From Gracilaria vermiculophylla (Eukaryota; Rhodophyta; Florideophyceae; Gracilariales; Gracilariaceae), in assembly GCA_019155205.2 (NCBI GenBank), contig JAHNZQ020003146.1:178668-242667 (forward strand): DNA of 64,000 nucleotides, given 5' to 3'. This document shows positions 54,874 through 64,000 of this stretch, in pieces. A model generated the notes under the pieces. It was not told where the DNA came from and ran no database searches. It saw nothing but the letters and a program-made list of their open reading frames with translations. Position 1 is the stretch's first letter; every line of letters begins with the position of its first letter. A program made the position numbers and the translations under genes.

Positions 54874-56660
54874 GCGGCACTCGTTTGCGCTGCACGCGCT
54901 TTGAGATTCAAATACATGGCAGGCTCCCCAAAACTACTGCAAAGCTTAGCCAAGCAAAAGCCCGTAGTATAGTACCACTTATGTTTACTGCACTTACTTG
55001 ACATACCATTGCCGTTTTCATACCTCAACCCTCGTCAATTTCAATCCCATGTCACCCTTTCAGTCTCCACGTCAGGGTGCAACTCTCCTCAATCTTTTTA
55101 TTGAGGAAACCTACTACCTTAAAAGAAGCAGCGCAAAATATCCGTGCAGACAGGCGTGCAGTTTCTGTCACTCCAAGTAATGGAAGCGAAATAGTCGATG
55201 CTAACTAAATCGATATCACGCACTTTAACCGCACGCAAATGATTCGTAATCACGTTTTGGACCGACCTTCATGTTTTATCTGCAACAAATCTTTTCAACG
55301 ATACTGAAACTGCAATGGAGAAATTGGCCCAAGGTCTGCAAGCCCAATGGTATGATATTTACATTAATTATCCCATGAAATGTGGAAAGAGCCACCTCAG
55401 CACTCGAATTCTCGTGTACCACGTCAACTTGAGAATTATAGAGAAAACATCGAGATGCCTTGGGCCTTGGCGAAGTCCCGTTGCGTTTGTTTAGCGACAA
55501 TACCTTCTCCCAACATCAACGGCTAAAGAAATTTCGCATTCTATCATCATCATTTATGATGGGCTGAAATGGGTACAGTTCGGGCATGAATTGTATATGT
55601 ATTCCATGTAGTTGGATTGTTCTGAGTAATATGAAAGTTAATTCATGATAATTGCCACCCATTTTCCAATACACTGAACGTGAACAACTGGAGCTTCCAA
55701 TACGTTAAAGAAACGTTGCTGAAAAAGTGTATTAAAGGCCATGGGGCAGTTGATGTAAACAATTATGATGCCCTCACACACTGATCAGAACGAAATGCTT
55801 GCGGGTTGTGATACCCACCTCATTTCGGAATCGGAACTTGATTTCGGTGAGCGCTGTCTTTAAGACCTAAGTCACCTGTTTGGAAGAGCATTTTTCTGGT
55901 GGCATGGTTGCTTAACATAGCACCGCTCCCTTTCCGTAGTGCCATTAGTTCTCTGCGCTCAGCCTTTTCAATTAATCAAGATGAATGTTGTGATCAACAA
56001 TACTCTCCCAAGCAAATAAAATTCCTGATGCTCTATTTGCGGAAGAGACTTGGACAATCCTTCTCAGCAATCCGGCTGTAAACGTTACCAACACAATCAC
56101 GGCTTCAAAAATTGTATATCTCTTTCCTTCCTTCAAAGAACATTCAATTTTCCACTGTCCCTTGCAACAGACAAAATAAACGGACAAAACTTTCAGTGTC
56201 CGTTTGAACTCAAATACAGACTAAAAGATTACGTTCTTCACAGTAAAGTCTCTGTCCGTATCCCTTTCAGCCGCTCCAACACCGTCCACATGGACGGAAA
56301 TTTGTGCAGGACAGACCCGCTTCATAGTAATATTCTACGGTCCAAGTCTAAGGCTGAACAGTACTTTCGCATTCCTGACGCCTCTGTATTTCCTTCCCTG
56401 TTTCTTCACTGCATTTCATACACAGATGTCATCAGGTACTTCATGGGGCTGCATCGCCCATATCCTTTTTGTATCGTATTTTCCAGTATGGACCGCAATG
56501 AAGCGATTTGGTAGGGACCGCCCACTTGTCTCATGACATTACTTGTGAACTTAAGCTTTCAGCAGCCACTCCAGACAGTTCCAGACAATTACTTAAGATC
56601 TTTCTGAACTCCTTGTGAATTCTTCGTTCTGGCAACGCCTTCGACACCGGAAAAGACAAG
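54874..56660. other. Intergenic, no gene recognised
   Basis: Between the parvulin and Hint genes. The frame 56050-56514 (+, 154 codons) is the longest but has no domain or signal I recognise, and its Ser/Phe/Ile-rich composition looks like chance. The last 100 bp before 56661 are probably the Hint gene's promoter and leader. Confidence 0.4.
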
Positions 56661-58091
56661 ATGGTCGCTACCAAGTCAATTGTATGCTTCGCCGTGTTCA
56701 TTGCCGGTGCTTGCGCTGGTCTCACTGGTCGTAACACCCGTCAGTTCCTTCCCTCAGACATCACGGGTGAATACTCTTTGTTTGTTAAGCAGGGAACATG
56801 TGCTCCCACCGTCGAGTTCAAGTCTTTCAAGACTATGGCCCCTGGTGTTTACGCTGTACCTCACGGTGAAATTGTGGAGGATGGTTCTGTATGTTCCAAT
56901 GAAGGCGAATTAACCATTGTCGCTAAAGAGACTATCATTGAAAGTGGTAATGAGGAAGTTCTCAACATGAAGCCAGTCGATACTATTGTCAAGGAGCTCA
57001 ACAAGCAAGGTGCTACTTTCATGTTGGGTTACGAAAAGGATGGTCGTAAATGCGGGGAAGTCACCACTCCGGCTAAGTCTGTTGCTGTTTTCATTGACGA
57101 AGAGAAAAAGATTCTAATTCCGGGCCTTATCACTTTGTTCCCGGGAGCGAAGTACATGATTGTCTATGATAGTTCTTCCCCGACTCCCTGTACGTACTTC
57201 GCCCAGCATGATGACCGGGTAATTGGTGTCGCTGCCGCTCCTCCCAGTCCGATGCCAACTCCGACTCCGGTTCTGGAAGTTGTTGCAACTCCGACCCCTG
57301 TCGCCGAAGAACCTTCTTCTTCCATGGAAGCTGAAGTCGTTGAGGAAGGTGTCGGTTCCGGAGCTGTTGCCGGAGCTGCCGCTGGTGGAGCCGCTGCCGC
57401 TGGTGCCGCTGCCGCGGGTGCCGCCACTACCGGCTCCTCTGACTCTGATTCTGATGGCATGGATGGCATGGATGGCATGGATGGCATGGCCGGGATGGAT
57501 GATTTCGCCACGCAATCGTTCGAACCGGAGCCAACCTCTGAAGAAGATGATGGTTCCGTTTGCTTCCCGGCTGATGCTACTGTTGAACTTGAAGATGGAA
57601 CGGTAAAGACCATGGACGTCCTTGAACTTGGTGACCGTGTGAAGGTTGCCGCCGATGAGTTCTCCCCGGTCTTCATGTTCTCCCACAAAATGGGTGGCGT
57701 TTCGTACACCTTTGTTCGCCTTACTGCTGCCTCTGGCGAGTCTGTGACCCTGACCAAGGGACACTATCTATACGTCAACGGCGTGATGGCCGCTGCCGAA
57801 TCCGTTCGTGTCGGTGACTCCATTGAGACTGAATCTGGTTTGGTTTCCGTTTCTTCCGTTGACTCCGTTGTTTCCCGTGGCCTCTACAACCCTCAGACTG
57901 TCAACGGCAACATCATTGTCAATGGCATTAAGGCTTCGACCTATACCACAGCCGTTGAGACTAAGACCGCCCATTCTCTTCTTCTGCCGCTTCGTGCTGC
58001 GTTCCGTTTCGCTGGTATGACCACCTCCATGTTCGATAATGGAGCTGACAGGATTGCCAACATGCTCCCTACCGGTGCGCTGATATTGTAA
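56661..58091 (+). CDS. Secreted protein with C-terminal Hedgehog-type Hint (autoprocessing) domain
   Basis: A 476-residue protein. Residues 1-20 are a signal peptide (VCFAVFIAGACAG). Residues 21-190 form a novel N-terminal ectodomain with paired Cys and no family I recognise. Residues 191-285 are a Pro/Thr- then Ala/Gly-rich linker with a short DGM repeat (GMDGMDGMDGMAGMDD). From about residue 300 a Hint domain begins: CFPADATVELEDGTVKTMDV with the nucleophilic Cys, FSPVFMFSHK, the TxxH block VTLTKGHYLYVNG, and GLYNPQTVNGNIIVNG with ASTYT. These are the Hog/Hint landmarks, so self-cleavage after the linker and release or lipid-type attachment of the ectodomain are likely, though untested. Hint-domain proteins without a Hedgehog signalling domain are known from red algae and protists. 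Single exon; convergent with THG1. Confidence 0.88.
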   Translation: MVATKSIVCFAVFIAGACAGLTGRNTRQFLPSDITGEYSLFVKQGTCAPTVEFKSFKTMAPGVYAVPHGEIVEDGSVCSNEGELTIVAKETIIESGNEEVLNMKPVDTIVKELNKQGATFMLGYEKDGRKCGEVTTPAKSVAVFIDEEKKILIPGLITLFPGAKYMIVYDSSSPTPCTYFAQHDDRVIGVAAAPPSPMPTPTPVLEVVATPTPVAEEPSSSMEAEVVEEGVGSGAVAGAAAGGAAAAGAAAAGAATTGSSDSDSDGMDGMDGMDGMAGMDDFATQSFEPEPTSEEDDGSVCFPADATVELEDGTVKTMDVLELGDRVKVAADEFSPVFMFSHKMGGVSYTFVRLTAASGESVTLTKGHYLYVNGVMAAAESVRVGDSIETESGLVSVSSVDSVVSRGLYNPQTVNGNIIVNGIKASTYTTAVETKTAHSLLLPLRAAFRFAGMTTSMFDNGADRIANMLPTGALIL

Positions 58092-58427
58092 CTATCCACC
58101 CAAGACTAATTTTAACTGTGCTCCGGACGTTTCTGTCCGATTGTTTCGAAGATCGTGTAGCGTGTGTCCGTGAACGAAAAAGAACGAAGATATGTGTGCA
58201 ATAAGTAACAAATGTGAGTAAATACATCACCGCACAATATTGTTGTCTTCCATGTATTCATTCTTAAAGAACAAAAACGTAAGAAATCAGTTTTAGGACC
58301 ATGAGCAGCCTGCTTTCGCGAGAGATATGCTGTAAGAGAGAAGACACAATTATTCAGCTGGTGGTGTTATAAGATTCTACGACCACGTGAACGACTTAGG
58401 TAGTAGATGTTGCAGATACTATCGACT
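58092..58427. terminator. Convergent 3' region of the Hint and THG1 genes
   Basis: A 336-bp gap holds both 3' UTRs. A polyadenylation-like aataagtaac and caaatgtgagtaaata lie near 58200-58225 on the plus side. Nothing else recognised. Confidence 0.35.
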
Positions 58428-59300
58428 TCATTTCTTGCGTAATCTCGGAGGAGAGTCATCTGGAGGCCATAGAAGACTAGGATTCTTCTCCCAAAACTCA
58501 TCTTTGATGATGTCGACGTGATGTACCTCAAATTGTGTCTCGGATACATTATGCGTTTTCATCTCTGGACTGACATCGGTATCAATGCTTTGCTGTTCAC
58601 TTGGACTTGCTTCTAAACGTCTTCGTTTTAGCAAAGTCTGTTGATCTGCGGCTGATTTTCGAATGATCGCGGATCCTTTTCGAAACATTAAAGGCTCGTT
58701 GTTGTAGTTAATGTTAAACCGCGAGAATAGTATCTCATTCTTCTCTTTCGCGATGGTGCCCTTCAGTAATCTTTCCGCTTCTTGTAGGGACAAGCCGCCT
58801 TGATTTACGAGCGCCCAAAAAGTGGTATTGAAGAGATTGTTAACATGCACATCTGCCTGACGCCATGCCAGATAATCCCGTAAGTGCTTCGTGGTCGGAT
58901 ACAAGACGATTCGAGCATCAAATGTAGGTGGCTCGTTTAAATCAACATCCATATGATGTTTCCAATTCATGACGTATGCCGAGGTAAACATTGAAACCAC
59001 CGTGGAAAGAATCTTGCTTTCTCTTCTGGAGAACAAATTAGACTCGCGCTTCATGATGAAGCTGTATTCATCACTCTGTCCGTAGGCTAGCACAAGATGG
59101 TTATCAAAAGCGCTTAAAACGCAAGTTGCCGCTGTGTTCATTAGATTTAAAGCCCTCTCGTCATTCGGTTTTCGAAACGAGTGCTTCTTGGCAAAGGAAG
59201 TGAAACATCGACCATCGAGACGAATTACGGACCAACAGCCAGGCAGAAGACGTTGATAATTTTCGAAGCATTTGACGTACTCAAATCGAGAACATGCCAT
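58428..59300 (-). CDS. THG1: tRNA-His guanylyltransferase (Thg1)
   Basis: A 290-residue enzyme that adds the G(-1) nucleotide to the 5' end of tRNA-His by 3'-5' polymerisation, needed for histidyl-tRNA synthetase recognition. Family landmarks in order: MACSRFEYVKCFE at the N-terminus, VIRLDGRCFTSFAKKHSFRK with a metal-binding Asp, YGQSDEYSFIMKR with the second acidic pair, SRRESKILSTVVSMFTSAYV, WRQADVHVNNLFNTTFWALV matching the HxNNLYN helix, and GGLSLQEAERLLKGT. This is the eukaryotic Thg1 type rather than an archaeal/bacterial TLP, and the length fits. The C-terminal 70 residues are divergent, as usual. The ATG at 59300 begins right at the conserved MA-SRFEYVK. Single exon. Confidence 0.96.
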   Translation of the reverse strand: MACSRFEYVKCFENYQRLLPGCWSVIRLDGRCFTSFAKKHSFRKPNDERALNLMNTAATCVLSAFDNHLVLAYGQSDEYSFIMKRESNLFSRRESKILSTVVSMFTSAYVMNWKHHMDVDLNEPPTFDARIVLYPTTKHLRDYLAWRQADVHVNNLFNTTFWALVNQGGLSLQEAERLLKGTIAKEKNEILFSRFNINYNNEPLMFRKGSAIIRKSAADQQTLLKRRRLEASPSEQQSIDTDVSPEMKTHNVSETQFEVHHVDIIKDEFWEKNPSLLWPPDDSPPRLRKK

Positions 59301-59901
59301 AGAAGAAAATGAACAACTGTCTACAAGAACTCCGCGAGACTGGAGTCCTTGAGTTGAAAAAAGTGCTCAACCCTCTTGTAACAAGCTGATTTGAGACACA
59401 TGTGTTTAAATCTTTCGATGATAGATCAATGAAGGGTACCAACAGACGACGCTTAACAGAGATTCTAAGATCTGTACCCAACTCACCACAAAAGTACCGA
59501 GGTTGGTGAAGAAATGCTCGCTATCCAACACCTCTGTCCTTCAGCTTTGAACAAACTATACCCTTCATACGCAAAACACACGTCTCATGTAGTTCAAAGT
59601 TATCCTTCTGTTGTGGTCCATTGCCCCAACCCTGGAAACATCAATTACTCAGACGAAATGGTAGGCAGAACAGCGGTTCGCATGAAACAAGTCCCCAAAA
59701 TCAAAAACTTTGAAAAGTTATAGATACCCTTGTAACCTGGACTGAAAGATGCGCATCCGGATCATGATCTCTTCGCCACGTTGACCGAAGTCCTCCGAGG
59801 ATCAACTCAATAGCCGCAGGCCGCACCTCCGATCTCACTGGGTTCGCTCCTCATCGCCCCATCCTGAATCCCGACGGAGTTAGCCTTGACACCTCATAAA
59901 A
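59301..59901. promoter_or_regulatory. Divergent spacer between THG1 and cyclophilin
   Basis: A 601-bp region upstream of both start codons. Short frames in it carry no recognised domain. Promoter function is inferred from orientation. Confidence 0.45.
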
Positions 59902-60656
59902 ATGGCTGCATTCGTTCCATCCACCTTTCGCTTTGCCGTCAGTTCAACCGCCGCACAAGCAGCGCGATGCACCTTTCGCGGCAGCTTTGTGCACCATCGC
60001 GCATCGCGCTCCGCCCGATTCGATGCTGTCAGTCGCAATGTAACTTCAATGGCGACCCCGGCCGTCACGAACAAGGTTTTTTTTGACGTCGAAATCGACG
60101 GCAAGAGCGAGGGCCGCATTGAATTCGCCTTGTTCGGAGAGCAGGTTCCGAAGACAGTCGAAAACTTCCGCGCACTGTGCACCGGTGAGAAGGGATTTGG
60201 CTACAAAGGAAGCGCCTTTCATCGCGTGATTGACGAGTTTATGCTGCAGGTACGTGCGCGCAGTTTAGCCGTTCAACCATTGCCTTCTGTGCGCCTGGTC
60301 GCTGACTTTACTTCTGTGTGACGCGTTTTCGTTTTGCTTGCGCGTAGGGAGGTGACTTTACTAGAGGTGACGGTACTGGTGGAAAGTCAATCTACGGCGA
60401 TCGTTTTGACGATGAAGCGTTTGTGATCCCTCACTCCACCCCCGGATTGCTCTCCATGGCAAACGCGGGTCCGAATACAAATGGATCACAGTTCTTCATT
60501 ACGACCGTACCGTGTCCATGGTTGGATGGTAAACACGTCGTATTCGGCCAGGTGATCGGCGGCTTAGACGTGGTGAAGACGATTGAAAAGCAATCTACGG
60601 ATAACTTTGACAGGCCTCAGAAAAAGGTCGTGATTTCTGACTGTGGTGAACTGTGA
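59902..60656 (+). CDS. Cyclophilin-type peptidyl-prolyl isomerase, organelle-targeted, one intron
   Basis: Exons 59902-60249 and 60348-60656 with a 98-nt GT-AG intron (gtacgt...cgtag); the join gives [15 protein letters not shown] in frame, 218 residues. Residues 1-49 are Ser/Arg/Ala-rich without acidic residues except one, a transit peptide or mitochondrial presequence. The cyclophilin domain begins at Met50 (60049). All catalytic landmarks are present: [10 protein letters not shown] with the catalytic Arg, [13 protein letters not shown], and [13 protein letters not shown] with the Trp that marks cyclosporin-sensitive members. The internal ATG at 60049 would give a complete 169-residue cytosolic form. 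Single-domain cyclophilins of this kind act as folding catalysts in plastid stroma or mitochondrial matrix. It is divergent from THG1. Confidence 0.95.
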
Positions 60657-61044
60657 GAGAATAAATGTTACTTTAATCACATAGTACCAACGAGTTCAAT
60701 TCCAGATAATCATCAATGATGACGGATCGCACAAGGTTTTTTTAGGTGATTCTATGACTATGACATACAGCTTAGGGTGATCATTACAAAGCTCCTAATG
60801 ACAAAGCGCTCATAGGTTAACGCAAGCACTAAACATCTTCTGGAATGCATAGCAGCCCTGAACCAACAGCGACGCTTTCGGGAACCGTTATTTTAACGAA
60901 ATTAACGTGGCAGACTTGAAGGTTGACGTTTGAACCCTTAAACATGGCACAACTGCCAACACTCTTTTCTCAAAGCACAAATACAACAAGCATACCAACC
61001 CAACACACATAGAGAGACACACTACTTCCTATGGATGCAGACAA

Positions 61045-61633
61045 TCACTGCGGATGATAGGGACAGCGGGCCTTCTCAACCGTACCTTCGCCACCTTCAC
61101 CACCATGGCCACCAGTGGCATCCGAATGGAAGAACGGAGTGTTACGGAGACCAATTTGTTGAGGCGAACTGATGGTCAACCCCTGAGGCACAGAGCGCGG
61201 AATAAAGGAGGGAAGCAGCGGACATTTTCGATGTGAGTGAATCGGAGACTGTAGCAATTGCAAATTCCACCCGGCGGTGCAAGTCAGCCGACGCAATTCG
61301 TCATGGTTTGGCGGCGGGAAAGCAGGTCCGTTGTTGGGCAGAAGGTGAACTTGGGAAAGCGCCTGCGGCGGCACACTCAACTCTTCGGCCATGGTAAGGA
61401 GTGGTTGGGGAGGTGTGATGCACAGCGACGGATAGTCAGGATGCAGGTAGACGATAACGGAGGGGCTCAACAAACTCGCTGGCCCACAAAAAGCAGATGC
61501 ACGCCGCGGATTTTGACGAGTGGCACGCGATCACGTGGAACACTTCAGATTGCAGCCCATCTAAATCAACCCTAGCATTGGACAGCTGTCCCGCATTCGC
61601 AACAGATATGCCTGCCTCAAATCTCCGCATCAA
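61045..61633 (-). CDS. Possible small hypothetical gene, two overlapping frames
   Basis: Two minus-strand frames overlap: 61633-61436 (65 codons, ATG at 61630) and 61473-61045 (the internal ATG at 61392 begins MAEELSVPPQALSQVH). The second is Pro/Leu/His-rich and ends with a Gly/Glu run. They could be exons or a frameshifted single gene, but I found no splice pair that joins them cleanly and recognise no family. Given as a doubtful gene only. The 60657-61044 spacer next to it holds only the cyclophilin 3' end and AT-rich DNA. Confidence 0.2.
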
Positions 61634-62379
61634 AATATTTCATGGAGCCGGAAATCGGATGACATCGATTACCAGTGTGCAAGATATGCCTCGTGTCGCA
61701 GCTCCCCCCACTCATGCGCGCGAGCTCGCACAAAGACCTGGACATCACAATCGGCTTCGTAAGAGCATCACCACTGGTGATGCACAAAATACACAAATAA
61801 TCAAATTTGCAAATTTGCTTTTACCAATTATAATAAAGATTAACAATTTTGTGTTGTGAAGGATTCGAACTCCCGCGGGTGAATGTACAGGTACAAATAC
61901 AGTGCGCGAAGTTATCATCAGACACGCAAACAGACCATTTCTTTTTGCGCTTTACTGGCCTTTCAAAACTATTTTTTGACCCCATTCCACACAGACTATT
62001 TTTCAATCTTGGACTCCATTCCCATTGGTTTAAAAATTCTCAGGATTATTGAATTCATTATTTTTCATGAACCGAAATTATCATAGTGCTGAGATGTATT
62101 ATATTATGGTTTTAATTATACTTATTCTATGACAATTGTTCATCATTCAGTTTCTCATCCTTTTCGATACATAACCTCCAGCAAACTGTAGGGAGCAGAA
62201 CAGCACTGTTTGCGAATAAATTCATTCGGAGAGTTGGACCAATCAACTCTTACTTTATAGCTGCGATGAAGTCTTCTTTTTCAGCAATCATGTAATTTTT
62301 TATTTAACAGCCCTTGCCATCTTGCTCTCCAGGTACGCGAAAATGCTTAAATCTGGGTTATTTGCAAACAAATTTAGAA

Positions 62380-63500
62380 TCTTGACAAAGTTTTCATAAA
62401 ATCCCTTTTTTGTGTACTTACATGAAGTTCTGTGTAAAATGATAAGACTATCCTAAGAATTCATTTTGTCGCTAAAATGGTTCCCGTTTTTTAATGCGAC
62501 TGTACAGCACAGAATTAAACAAGAATGAGACCTTGAAAAACAAATTACATTGTTATCAAGAACTCTATGCTTCAGTAAAAGAATATAGTTGCAAATTGTA
62601 GTTGCTTAGAAAGATAGGTCAACTTAACGTTAACGTTTAATGTTTAATTGTAAACGGCTCGTTGCTCTCCCAAACCTATTTATTTACACAGAGAAAGATT
62701 CCTGGCAATTGTAAATGTTTTCAAAAACTACAAATAGGATCTCATTATGGAAAGAAGTATGCAAATTTCATAATAATAAACGGGAAACATTGCAGCAGCA
62801 TCTGTCTTATGTGGAAGCCTTGAAGATGTTTCCATAGCAATAGAAAAGTCTGGGACCTAGTTCCCAACCCATCTCAGAAACCAGTACAACTATGGAAAGT
62901 TTTAAAGTCTGGAAAGTTCCAAAACATTACTGCAGCTGTAGCACGACGCATTTTTTTGAAGCAATGCTGGAATCATACTCGTAAAACATTATTCGCGATG
63001 CTTTGGATTTAGCGATAAAAAACATTTCTTTGGGAAGGCTCAAATGGATTTCGGTATTCTTGGCATGATATTAGAGCCCAAAAGAAGATGAATTGAGAAC
63101 GATAGAACAACTTTCGAACTTTAATTATTTGGACATCAACTGTTTAGTAATGTTTAAAACATTTTAGCCGTTGTACGTGGCTCATAAGATCCAAAAATAT
63201 ACATAAATTTATACGAAGAATTTCTATTACTGTTTAATTCTGAAATGTAAGGCCTTTATTGGAAATATCAGCAATGCAATGCATCTACGTTATGCCCAAC
63301 TCAAAGCACACAAAACACTGGGTTAAAACTGAAAATATTGATGTGACTGATCAGCTAGCGCGTTCTCCTGATATACACCAGATTGAAAATCTGCGTGGTG
63401 TATAGGTTCATAAAGTTTACTGCAGTGAAAGGGAGTTCAATACAACCAAAGCTTTGCATGTTTTTGACTCAAGAATGAAGTTCCATTCAAACGGAAACGC
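62380..63500 (+). pseudogene. Tc1/mariner relic, copy B of the dispersed repeat
   Basis: The left half (to about 62950) aligns by eye with 12330-12965. Further right the plus strand reads NSKHTKHWVKTENIDV and DQLARSPDIHQIENLRGV (63299-63395), the DNxPxH...WPARSPDLNPIENLWG block of Tc1/mariner transposases, followed by a stop. Elsewhere the frame is lost. It is diverged from the copies at 41337 and 50427. Confidence 0.65.
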
Positions 63501-63642
63501 GTTCTATTTTAGTTAAATTAGTTCAGATATGTTGCTGGAGTGGTATCGTAAGGGCCGAGGCCGTTTCTCTTGTACCTAGCCACAGAGGCTGGAAAAGTAA
63601 AAGAAGAGAAGGGAAAGAAGAGCTAGGAACTTACAAGATGTA

Positions 63643-64000
63643 ATGGAAGAAGCAGGAGAAGAAGTCATAAATATTCTACCGCGATTTCAGCTGATTGAGA
63701 AGGTGAATGCGCTGAAGGGAGAAGTGGGCAAGATGAAGGAAGATTACTACAGCGTGATGGTGAGTTTGAAGTTGACGCAGCGGGAGCTGGAACGGGTAAG
63801 GGCGCAATTAACGGAGCAAAATATGGTGGTGGACAGTTTGAGAGAAGCTAGGAATGCGAGGAGGAAAGAGAAACGCCAGGTTAGAGGGCAAGGAGAGGCT
63901 CCAAGGCGTCGGAAGTACGAGATCGCAGTTCAGGAATGCTTCTACGGGTTTGCGAGGTTCATGTACGATCGAATCTTGCACTACGCAAAGTTGGAGACGT
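63643..64000 (+). CDS. Coiled-coil protein, 5' part, truncated by window edge
   Basis: From ATG 63643 (in-frame stop at 63598) a frame stays open to the end of the window, 119 codons. It has a long heptad-like, charged helix (IEKVNALKGEVGKMKEDYY and LTQRELERVRAQLTEQN), then a basic stretch (RNARRKEKRQVRGQGEAPRR) and an aromatic segment (CFYGFARFMYDRILHY). No family recognised. It could be a host gene or a structural ORF of a mobile element; the low stop density and coding-like composition make it likely real. Confidence 0.5.
   Translation, partial: MEEAGEEVINILPRFQLIEKVNALKGEVGKMKEDYYSVMVSLKLTQRELERVRAQLTEQNMVVDSLREARNARRKEKRQVRGQGEAPRRRKYEIAVQECFYGFARFMYDRILHYAKLET

Noticed and set aside
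56050..56514. 154-codon ORF upstream of the Hint gene
   Set aside because: No recognisable motif, odd composition, and the region looks like ordinary intergenic DNA.
1..64000. CRISPR arrays, bacterial operons or phage modules
   Set aside because: No spaced short direct repeats, no ribosome-binding-site-spaced gene runs; introns and eukaryotic gene families throughout.

Overview
The window is a nuclear genomic segment of a eukaryotic alga, most probably a red alga of the florideophyte (Chondrus-like) type. The evidence is a chloroplast THF1/Psb29 gene and a plastid-type DnaJ zinc-finger gene beside nuclear mitochondrial and peroxisomal genes, short spliceosomal introns (71-141 nt, GTAAGT/GTACGT donors) in otherwise compact genes, and a large block of nested transposable elements. 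The lineage is inference from gene content and style; nothing in the window names the species.

Layout. Left gene island (300-11210): THF1 (-) and a DnaJ-type cysteine-rich protein (+) transcribed divergently from one GC-rich spacer, then a mitochondrial carrier (-, S-adenosylmethionine-carrier-like) and a peroxisomal acyl-CoA oxidase (-, one 71-nt intron, SRL C-terminus). A decayed LINE RNase H tail lies between them.

Transposon block (about 12.3-51.7 kb): a TA-flanked 1.28-kb Tc1/mariner-type element without visible transposase; chromovirus 1 (Ty3/gypsy, + strand, 15144-25517), which contains an inverted solo LTR with an intact AAGAA target duplication; chromovirus 2 (- strand, 26274-37456), which contains a 309-bp TRIM element with 79-bp LTRs and a perfect TTCTC duplication; the 3' end of a third chromovirus with its LTR; PIF/Harbinger-like transposase remnants with a Myb/SANT-like partner gene that seems to have been split by a piggyBac-like element (46225-49091); and two copies of one Tc1/mariner family. 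Both long chromoviruses carry a mutually similar antisense reading frame between the chromodomain and the 3' LTR.

Right gene island (51875-60656): NDUFS2 (complex I 49-kDa subunit, -), a parvulin isomerase (+), a secreted Hedgehog-type Hint-domain protein (+), tRNA-His guanylyltransferase THG1 (-) and an organelle-type cyclophilin (+). Genes are closely packed in divergent or convergent pairs. Beyond it lie a doubtful small ORF, another Tc1/mariner relic, and the 5' part of a coiled-coil ORF running off the window.

The most striking observation is in NDUFS2. Restoring the invariant motifs QHP-AAHGV and QDIVFGEVDR requires two 1-nt micro-exons (53531 and 52110), one 3-nt micro-exon (51990-51992) and a 15-nt terminal exon. 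Each micro-exon sits exactly between an AG acceptor and a GTAAGT donor.
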